A stretch of DNA of 8,832 bases, taken from contig CAJUBQ010000148.1 in NCBI GenBank assembly GCA_910584595.1, forward strand, positions 1-8,832, in the 5' to 3' direction. Position 1 is the first letter of the stretch, and every line of letters starts with the position of its first letter. The notes under the pieces were generated by a model that had not been told where the DNA came from, did not search any database, and worked only from the letters and a program-made list of their open reading frames with translations. The position numbers and the translations under genes were made by a program. This document shows positions 5,085-8,832 of the stretch, in pieces. Origin of the DNA: an uncultured Eubacterium sp. GTDB lineage: Bacteria > Bacillota > Clostridia > Lachnospirales > Lachnospiraceae.

Positions 5085-5141
5085 AACCCCTTTCTTTTTG
5101 CAGCTTTGTTCTGCTGTATTAAATACCATAACGATTTACTA

Positions 5142-5212
5142 TTGTTTTTTGTCCCTTTTCCCTTTATACTGTAGTCACAGGCTGCTGCAACAGCCGAGTA
5201 CATAAGAAAGGA
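5142..5212 (+). promoter_or_regulatory. Cassette leader D: promoter, 5' hairpin and RBS
   Basis: TTGTTT (5142-5147), a 17-bp spacer and TATACT (5165-5170) form a promoter. The hairpin GGCTG (5180-5184) / CAGCC (5191-5195), loop CTGCAA, starts at about +4. GAGTACATAAG and AAAGGA (5207-5212) precede the ATG at 5222. The order and spacing match leaders A-C. The stem sequence is rearranged but still pairs, and the TACATA and AAAG blocks are kept. Confidence 0.7.
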
Positions 5213-5221
5213 CATGTTTCT

Positions 5222-5935
5222 ATGAATTTTAACGAAGAGTGGAATGCCTCCATTCACTCTGACTCTGAACAAATCAAACGTCAAAAGAGTGCCATTACTG
5301 CAAAATTAACTCCTGTTTCTATTGACCCCGTTTTATGTTCTGGAAATTTTAAAGGTTCTAGGTCTTCTGCTTATTCAACAACATTAAACAGTTGCACCTG
5401 CGTAGACTTTTCCCGCCGTGGTCTGCCCTGCAAACATATTTACCGGCTTGCTTATGAACTGAATCAGTTTGATCTCGGTTGTCCTGTTTGCTCTGCCACT
5501 TCTGTTGTCCTCACCAAAAAAGAAGCAATGGAACTAATAACCAGAGTACTTACAGAAGACGAGCAAAAAACATTTGGAAACTTTTGTTATGCTTGCAAAA
5601 ATGACAATTCCGGGCAAATGCTTTTTGATTCTGTTTTTGCAGACAAGCTTCTTTCTAATAATCTTGCCCAAGAAGTAACCGACACTGCTGTTTTACTTTC
5701 TTACCTGTACATGAAAGATATTAGAAATTTTTTGCCACCTAATACAAAAGCACCACGTACCAAAACGGAATTGATTCAACTTGTTGCACCTTTTGTTTCT
5801 GCTTCTGATATCCCTTTAGGTAATCAGAAATGTTTAACGCTTCATTCTTCTATTGCTCACTTGGGACATTCACTTCACCGTGAGATATGCCGTTTATACC
5901 CTAGTGAGAATAAAATTGATGATTTTTGGATTTAA
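5222..5935 (+). CDS. SWIM zinc-finger protein, cassette D
   Basis: This is a 237-residue protein. A SWIM finger (CxCxnCxH) is clear at CTCVDFSRRGLPCKH, with Cys58, Cys60, Cys70 and His72, preceded by YSTTLNS and followed by IYRLAYEL. A second possible metal site is formed by CPVC (87-90) and CYAC (122-125). The middle LTKKEAMELITRVLTEDEQKTF is helical, and the C-terminal third has HSSIAHLGHSLHREICRLYPS. SWIM fingers bind DNA or protein; here the partner is unknown. No ATPase, transposase or nuclease motif is visible. The ribosome binding site AAAGGA lies nine bases before the ATG. A good terminator follows, so it is a single-gene unit. It is AT-richer than the genes at 1-1860, suggesting a separate origin. 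Confidence 0.85.
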   Translation: MNFNEEWNASIHSDSEQIKRQKSAITAKLTPVSIDPVLCSGNFKGSRSSAYSTTLNSCTCVDFSRRGLPCKHIYRLAYELNQFDLGCPVCSATSVVLTKKEAMELITRVLTEDEQKTFGNFCYACKNDNSGQMLFDSVFADKLLSNNLAQEVTDTAVLLSYLYMKDIRNFLPPNTKAPRTKTELIQLVAPFVSASDIPLGNQKCLTLHSSIAHLGHSLHREICRLYPSENKIDDFWI

Positions 5936-5945
5936 TATTATACAT

Positions 5946-5986
5946 ACTGCTGCCATTGAATTTCTTCTGCTTTGGTAGCAGTTTTT
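5946..5986 (+). terminator. Rho-independent terminator of the SWIM gene
   Basis: Stem ACTGCTGCC (5946-5954) / GGTAGCAGT (5974-5982) with one G-U pair and a 19-base loop, then TTTTT. It lies 10 bases after the stop. Confidence 0.85.
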
Positions 5987-5992
5987 ATGTAT

Positions 5993-6019
5993 CAGAAGTA
6001 ACTTATAAAGTTACTTCTG
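5993..6019. promoter_or_regulatory. Palindrome containing a distal copy of the switch operator
   Basis: CAGAAGTAACTT (5993-6004) and its exact reverse complement (6008-6019) flank ATA. The core GTAACT-N5-AGTTAC at 5998-6014 has the same 17-bp layout as the operators at 6238-6254 and 6275-6291. It overlaps the last codons and stop of the Cro-like gene. It may also form a hairpin in that mRNA, but no T-run follows on the minus strand. Confidence 0.65.
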
Positions 6020-6212
6020 CGACAAAAAAAATTTCCATAGGATTATTTATATTTAATTCATTAATCATAATTTGAATTTCATCGCTCCCAAAAACACCCT
6101 TCTTCATTCTGCTATAAAAAGTTTTTGGTGTAATGTTTAACATTTTCGCAACATCTGTTTGTGTTTTCCCATTTTTAGCAATAATTCCACGCAATTCATT
6201 TGTATCCACCAT
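6003..6212 (-). CDS. Cro-like XRE/HTH regulator
   Basis: This is a 69-residue DNA-binding protein from the ATG at 6212, chosen because AAAGGAGG lies ten bases upstream. An in-frame ATG at 6233 contains that ribosome binding site and is rejected. The helix-turn-helix is TQTDVAKMLNI (residues 17-27) followed by TPKTFYSRMKKG (28-39). The short length, with only a few residues after the domain (NNPMEIFFVAEVTL), fits a Cro-type single-domain regulator. It is transcribed leftward from a near-consensus promoter within the shared operator region, divergent from the 121-aa regulator. It probably binds the GTAACT-N5-AGTTAC sites, but which regulator binds which site cannot be told from sequence. Confidence 0.85.
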   Translation of the reverse strand: MVDTNELRGIIAKNGKTQTDVAKMLNITPKTFYSRMKKGVFGSDEIQIMINELNINNPMEIFFVAEVTL

Positions 6213-6237
6213 CCTACAAATTCCTCCTTTCATGTTT

Positions 6238-6254
6238 GTAACTCCATAAGTTAC
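6238..6254. promoter_or_regulatory. Operator O1 of the divergent switch
   Basis: GTAACT-CCATA-AGTTAC, perfect 6-bp arms. It lies downstream of the leftward -10 (6259-6264), between that promoter and the ribosome binding site of the Cro-like gene, where a bound repressor would block leftward transcription. Confidence 0.7.
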
Positions 6255-6258
6255 TATA

Positions 6259-6286
6259 ATTATATCAGTATATTGTAACTTGTCAA
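6259..6286 (-). promoter_or_regulatory. Leftward promoter of the Cro-like gene
   Basis: On the minus strand TTGACA (6286-6281), a 16-bp spacer and TATAAT (6264-6259) are both perfect consensus. The -35 box lies inside operator O2. Confidence 0.82.
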
Positions 6287-6291
6287 GTTAT
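6275..6291. promoter_or_regulatory. Operator O2 of the divergent switch
   Basis: GTAACT-TGTCA-AGTTAT, one mismatch from the O1 layout. It covers the leftward -35 and lies eight bases from the rightward -35. A lone half-site GTAACT follows at 6306-6311, in the rightward promoter spacer. Confidence 0.7.
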
Positions 6292-6298
6292 TTTTTTC

Positions 6299-6326
6299 TT
6301 GACTTGTAACTTTTTTGTGTTATAAT
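6299..6326 (+). promoter_or_regulatory. Rightward promoter of the CI-like gene
   Basis: TTGACT (6299-6304), a 16-bp spacer and TATAAT (6321-6326). The spacer contains the half-operator GTAACT, consistent with autoregulation. AGGAGG at 6344-6349 precedes the ATG at 6354. Confidence 0.82.
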
Positions 6327-6353
6327 ATGAAATATCTTTAATTAGGAGGAAAT

Positions 6354-6719
6354 ATGACAGTTGGTGAACGAATAAGATGTGAACGAGAGTATCTCGGAAT
6401 TTCTCAAACGGATTTAGCAAAAAAAGTTGGTGTTTCCAAGCAAACATTATACAAATACGAAACAAACGTCATAACTAACATCCCATCAAACATTATAGAA
6501 AATATAGCAACTATTTTAAATATTTCACCTTGTGTATTGATGGGTTGGGATACCGAACAAATACATACATATCATCTATCTTCCAGGGAAGAAATGCTGC
6601 TCTCTGACTTTCGCACATTGAATGAGCAAGGACAAAATTATATTTTGCAAACTATGGATATGGTAAAAGACAAATATAAAAAATCTAATACGCTTTCCAA
6701 TATGGAAGAAATAATCTAA
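6354..6719 (+). CDS. CI-like XRE/HTH transcriptional regulator
   Basis: This is a 121-residue protein with a canonical N-terminal HTH_3 domain: GERIRCEREYLGISQTDLAKKVGVSKQTLYKYETN (residues 4-38) and a following helix NIIENIATILNISPCVLMGW (46-65). Residues 75-105 (SREEMLLSDFRTLNEQGQNYILQTMDMV) form a helical segment often seen after the HTH in Firmicutes phage repressors. There is no LexA/CI-type protease domain, so relief of repression by self-cleavage is unlikely. A separate anti-repressor or metalloprotease would be needed, and none is in the window. It starts with AGGAGG four bases upstream of the ATG. By position and direction it is the likely lysogenic repressor, transcribed toward the toxin-antitoxin locus and the recombinase. 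The coding sequence is strikingly AT-rich. Confidence 0.87.
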   Translation: MTVGERIRCEREYLGISQTDLAKKVGVSKQTLYKYETNVITNIPSNIIENIATILNISPCVLMGWDTEQIHTYHLSSREEMLLSDFRTLNEQGQNYILQTMDMVKDKYKKSNTLSNMEEII

Positions 6720-6721
6720 CA

Positions 6722-6811
6722 AAATCAAAATACGGCAGCAGTGCTCAGAACACTGCTGCCGTGGCGCAAAGCGTATATGATCTATACCAGATACAACTTA
6801 CACTGTTTGCA
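6722..6811 (-). ncRNA. Candidate small RNA (about 90 nt)
   Basis: On the minus strand TTGGAT (6846-6841), a 17-bp spacer and the extended -10 TGTTATAAT (6826-6818) form a promoter with a start near 6811. The transcript would end at a perfect 12-bp stem with a 7-base loop (6762-6732, ACGGCAGCAGTG / CACTGCTGCCGT) followed by ATTTTGATTTTG. A longer minus frame (6745-6951) runs across the promoter and lacks a ribosome binding site, so a non-coding product is preferred. The target is unknown. Alternatively the hairpin serves only as a terminator. Confidence 0.45.
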
Positions 6812-6892
6812 CTTGTTATTATAACACCTTCAAACGGGAAATCCAAGGAAATAATAAAATTGAATAAACTGCATGGAACCAGCGGAAAGAAC

Positions 6893-6921
6893 TTGAAATT
6901 TACTTGATACTGTGCTATATT
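6893..6921 (+). promoter_or_regulatory. Promoter of the antisense (antitoxin) RNA
   Basis: TTGAAA (6893-6898), a 17-bp spacer and TATATT (6916-6921) with the extended TGC motif in front. The start is predicted near 6928. The opposing toxin promoter has the same -35, spacing and TGN element. Confidence 0.65.
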
Positions 6922-6927
6922 TAGGTT

Positions 6928-7050
6928 GTTAGAAGTAATTATAACAGTCAATTACATGAAAAGGGCGTTACCGATAGACGGTTAGCCCGGTTGATGTTTA
7001 GCTAAAATAGCCGCACAGTTTTCCGGACAGGGCGGCTATTTTAGTGTCTT
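6928..7050 (+). ncRNA. Candidate type I antitoxin RNA
   Basis: The transcript is predicted from the promoter at 6893-6921 to the hairpin at 7002-7044, about 115-120 nt, with no supported open frame. It opposes the toxin mRNA and would overlap its 3' end, including the shared terminator hairpin. It also carries GGTTAGCCC (6980-6988), which can pair with GGGCTAAGCC next to the toxin ribosome binding site. In the par/Fst system the antitoxin contacts the toxin mRNA at exactly these two places: the terminator loop and repeats at the ribosome binding site. Ends are inferred. Confidence 0.55.
7002..7044. terminator. Bidirectional terminator hairpin shared by toxin mRNA and antisense RNA
   Basis: CTAAAATAGCCGC (7002-7014) and its exact reverse complement (7032-7044) flank a 17-base loop. 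The A/T-rich outer part of the stem gives TATTTTAG in both directions, so it can stop transcripts from either side. The toxin stop codon lies within the right arm. Confidence 0.75.
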
Positions 7051-7134
7051 ATTACTATCTTTACCAATTGAGTATCCGATTCCAAAGCAGGTCAAGCCGA
7101 AGCTCAACACCGCAATAAGTCCCAAAATATCCAT
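7036..7134 (-). CDS. Small hydrophobic type I toxin-like membrane peptide (32 aa)
   Basis: This peptide is too short for usual gene finders. It starts at the ATG at 7134 with AAAGGAGG ten bases upstream. The sequence MDILGLIAVLSFGLTCFGIGYS is one membrane-spanning helix, followed by a polar basic tail GKDSNKTLK. Single-helix peptides of 25-35 residues with a charged tail are typical of Fst-, Ldr- and holin-like type I toxins, and similar peptides with the MDILGL start are familiar next to mobile-element integrases in Clostridia. The predicted action is membrane damage when antisense control is lost, which would favour maintenance of the element. Upstream, the 5' leader contains GGTTAGCCCTC (7216-7206), able to pair with GAGGGCTAA covering the ribosome binding site, and a perfect CGGAGGG/CCCTCCG stem (7183-7203). 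Confidence 0.72.
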   Translation of the reverse strand: MDILGLIAVLSFGLTCFGIGYSIGKDSNKTLK

Positions 7135-7246
7135 ATGGCTTAGCCCTCCTTTCCCAGATTCCCTTGCGGGTTTCTATGTAAACGGAGGGTCACAGTCCCT
7201 CCGCAGAGGGCTAACCGCCTACCATCTTGATAACGCCCATACAGGC

Positions 7247-7275
7247 AGTTTATCACGGACAACTATTTTTTTCAA
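7247..7275 (-). promoter_or_regulatory. Promoter of the toxin mRNA
   Basis: On the minus strand TTGAAA (7275-7270), a 17-bp spacer and TAAACT (7252-7247) with TGA just before it. The start is predicted near 7240, giving a long leader of about 105 nt before the toxin ATG and a transcript of about 245 nt. It lies directly in front of the recombinase gene. Confidence 0.6.
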
Positions 7276-7303
7276 TATTTTTCGACAGATCGGAGGTATT
7301 CAC

Positions 7304-8683
7304 ATGAGAAAAAACGAAACAGTCACAAGCCTCGTGCGTGCTGCGTTATATATCCGCGTATCCGGAGAAGAACAAAAGATAAAGGGCCTCTCGCTGGAAG
7401 CGCAGCAAGAACGTCTGGAAGCATACGCAAAAGAACGGGGCTGGCTGATTGCAGGCATATATATTGACGCCGCCAAAACCGCAAGGAAGAATATGCATAA
7501 AAGGGCTGAATTTCAAAGAATGATGGAGGCAGTCAAACGTGATGAAATAGATGTCCTGCTGTTCTGTCGACTTGATCGTTGGTTCCGGTCCGTTGCCGAC
7601 TATTACAAAGTCATGGAAATATTGGAAGCCCACAACTGCAACTGGATCACAAGTGATGAAGAATACAACACTTCTACCGCAAATGGGCGGCTGTATATCA
7701 ATGTAAAACTATCCATAGCACAGAATGAAGCTGACATTGACGGAGAACGGATAGACGTTGTTTTTGACAGCAAAATCGCACACGGCACAGTGCTTTCGGG
7801 GAACTGTCCTTTCGGGTACGCAACGAACAGCGAAAAGCGGCTTGAAATCGTCCCTAAAAACGCTGAAATTGTGCAAGACGCATATAATTATTTTGAAAGC
7901 GTCATTTCCCAGCGTGCAACAAAAAAGTATATCCGGGAAAGATACGGGGTAAACTGGGGCGATTCCGCTTTCCGGCATTTGCTTTCTGAAAGGCTGTACA
8001 CAGGCGTATATGACCGTGGCGGCAGATACAATGACAATTTCTGCCCTCCCATCATCAGCAAGGAACAATTTGAACGGGTGCAGACGCTTCTTTCCAGAAA
8101 TGCCCGGTCTGCCCCATCAGGCAGGGTATATATATTTACTTCCATTCTGAAATGTGCAGAATGTAACTGTAACCTCGTAGGACGTGTATCCTCTAAACGC
8201 AATAAATTATACTATTACCGCTGCAATCAGCATTTTCAGCGCGGCAGGTGCAATCATAAAAAAGAAATCCGTGAAGACTATCTGGAAGAATGGCTTTTTG
8301 CCAACCTTGCAGCAGAAATCAAGCAATGCAAGCTGGACTGGGAAGTGAAAACCGCAAAGAAAAAACGTACAATGTCAAGCTCTGATAAAGCTGCGATCAA
8401 ACACAAACTGCAAAAATTGAAGGAATTATATGTAAATGATCTTATAGACCTTGAAGAATATAAAAAAGATTACCAGATATACACATCAGCATTGAAACAA
8501 ATTCCAGAACTACAAAAGGAAAATCCCCCGGACTTTTCTGCTGTTGAATCAATTTTAAATAACAATTTCAAAGAAATCTATGATACGCTAACCCGTGAAG
8601 AAAAGCGCACACTCTGGCGATCCGCAATAAAAGAAATCAGGATTGACAAAGATAATAATATCACGGGTATTTCTTTCGGGTAG
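7304..8683 (+). CDS. Large serine recombinase (site-specific integrase)
   Basis: This is a 459-residue protein with GGAGG eight bases before the ATG. The N-terminal resolvase domain (about 12-155) contains ALYIRVS with the nucleophile Ser20, the Q(E)ERL region, and FCRLDRWFRS with Arg89 and Arg92 expected in the active site. The recombinase domain follows (about 165-262; FGYATN, VPKNAEIVQDAYNYF, LLSERLYTGVY). A zinc ribbon has Cys284, Cys287, Cys307 and Cys316 (CAECNCNLVGR...YYYRCNQH...CNHK). The C-terminal part (about 365-440) is lysine/glutamate-rich and probably coiled coil. These enzymes integrate and excise phages and integrative elements through a Ser-DNA link at short att sites. The gene is complete and runs to the element boundary: its stop lies in an inverted repeat at the junction with an interrupted gene. 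A clear promoter of its own was not found. Confidence 0.95.
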   Translation: MRKNETVTSLVRAALYIRVSGEEQKIKGLSLEAQQERLEAYAKERGWLIAGIYIDAAKTARKNMHKRAEFQRMMEAVKRDEIDVLLFCRLDRWFRSVADYYKVMEILEAHNCNWITSDEEYNTSTANGRLYINVKLSIAQNEADIDGERIDVVFDSKIAHGTVLSGNCPFGYATNSEKRLEIVPKNAEIVQDAYNYFESVISQRATKKYIRERYGVNWGDSAFRHLLSERLYTGVYDRGGRYNDNFCPPIISKEQFERVQTLLSRNARSAPSGRVYIFTSILKCAECNCNLVGRVSSKRNKLYYYRCNQHFQRGRCNHKKEIREDYLEEWLFANLAAEIKQCKLDWEVKTAKKKRTMSSSDKAAIKHKLQKLKELYVNDLIDLEEYKKDYQIYTSALKQIPELQKENPPDFSAVESILNNNFKEIYDTLTREEKRTLWRSAIKEIRIDKDNNITGISFG

Positions 8684-8708
8684 TGTTGTACTAATGTAAT
8701 ACTACCCG
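8677..8708. other. Candidate attachment-site junction with imperfect inverted repeat
   Basis: CGGGTAGTGTT (8677-8687) and AATACTACCCG (8698-8708) match as inverted arms except at one position, around a 10-bp centre. The left arm contains the recombinase stop codon. The right arm is where the interrupted gene's reading frame stops resembling its family. Position next to a serine recombinase and disruption of a coding sequence support an attL/attR half; the exact crossover bases cannot be given without the other junction. Confidence 0.55.
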
Positions 8709-8832
8709 TCCCTTCCGGCGCAAGCTCAATCGCTGTCTGCGTTTCCCCAAATGATGCCGCCCAACTGTCAAAATGCCCCAATCCCAAACGCTGTAAGGTA
8801 TTGTACTGGAGATAACGCATATTTGTATAAAG
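8703..8832 (-). pseudogene. Conjugative-element SNF2 helicase/methylase-type gene, interrupted by the element
   Basis: The minus frame enters at the window end and reads MRYLQYNTLQRLGLGHFDSW, then AASFGETQTAIELAPEGTG. I recognise this block from very large SNF2/DEAD helicase plus N6-methylase proteins of Firmicutes conjugative elements, where the family continues as GTGYRxRTRFxKF. Here the sequence changes right after GTG into SITLVQHYPKE, which is the antisense of the recombinase end, and stops at 8578. The gene's upstream part therefore continues beyond 8832, and its downstream part should lie on the other side of the inserted element, outside this window. Loss of function of the host conjugative element, or repair by excision, is inference. 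Confidence 0.65.

Larger units (their letters stand above)
6980..7216. repeat. Three TTAGCCC repeats of the toxin-antitoxin locus
   Basis: On the plus strand GGTTAGCCC (6980-6988) and GGCTTAGCCCTCC (7137-7149) are direct repeats, so the opposing RNAs carry complementary copies. GAGGGCTAACC (7206-7216) is inverted and lies in the toxin mRNA leader, where it can fold onto the ribosome binding site. Outside these, GGGCGTTA (6963-6970) and TAACGCCC (7231-7238) are also inverted copies marking the outer ends. Confidence 0.75.

Noticed and set aside
6732..6762. Terminator for the CI-like gene in the plus direction
   Set aside because: The hairpin is followed by GGCGCAAAGC on the plus strand with no T-run; the T-rich tail is on the minus-strand side.
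6745..6951. Minus-strand 68-aa frame MTVIITSNN
   Set aside because: No ribosome binding site, and it runs through a strong internal promoter and into the terminator-like hairpin.
8578..8820. Minus-strand 80-aa frame as an independent gene
   Set aside because: Its first half is the interior of a larger interrupted gene open to the window end; its second half is antisense to the recombinase.

Overview
The window looks like the integrase end of an integrative element, most likely a prophage or prophage-like island, from a Clostridia-type Firmicute (gut Lachnospiraceae or Oscillospiraceae style). This is inferred from the AGGAGG-type ribosome binding sites, the many GTG/TTG starts, the moderate to low GC that changes between modules, and protein families common in such phages: YopX, DUF6273-like, SWIM zinc finger, XRE regulators and a large serine recombinase. 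No capsid, terminase or replication gene is visible.

Positions 1-2660 are a minus-strand series of small accessory genes: a partial YopX-family gene, a small hypothetical, a protein with nine-residue tandem repeats, a DUF6273/C-type-lectin-like protein and three very small hypotheticals. Positions 2660-5935 are the most unusual part. Four minus-strand genes each sit back to back with a plus-strand gene for a cysteine-rich, probably zinc-binding protein (53, 61, 62 and 237 aa; the last has a SWIM finger). Each plus gene follows the same leader: a TATAAT-type -10, a short hairpin starting at about +1, a TACATA-like spacer and an AAAGG ribosome binding site. Three leaders are nearly identical although the proteins are not; the fourth keeps the layout with a different stem sequence.

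Positions 5990-6720 are a lysogeny-type switch: a leftward Cro-like and a rightward CI-like XRE regulator, near-consensus divergent promoters, and 17-bp GTAACT-N5-AGTTAC operators, one of which lies at the far end of the Cro-like gene. Positions 6720-7300 hold a candidate small RNA and a compact type I toxin-antitoxin locus: a 32-aa membrane peptide on the minus strand, an opposing antisense RNA, a shared bidirectional terminator hairpin, and repeats that can pair with the toxin ribosome binding site. The layout resembles the par/Fst system.

Positions 7304-8683 encode the large serine recombinase, which ends at the element boundary. From about 8703 to the window end, the minus strand reads as part of a conjugative-element SNF2 helicase/methylase-type protein that is interrupted at the boundary. 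The element therefore appears to be nested inside another mobile element. All family names come from recognition of motifs by eye; no database search was run.
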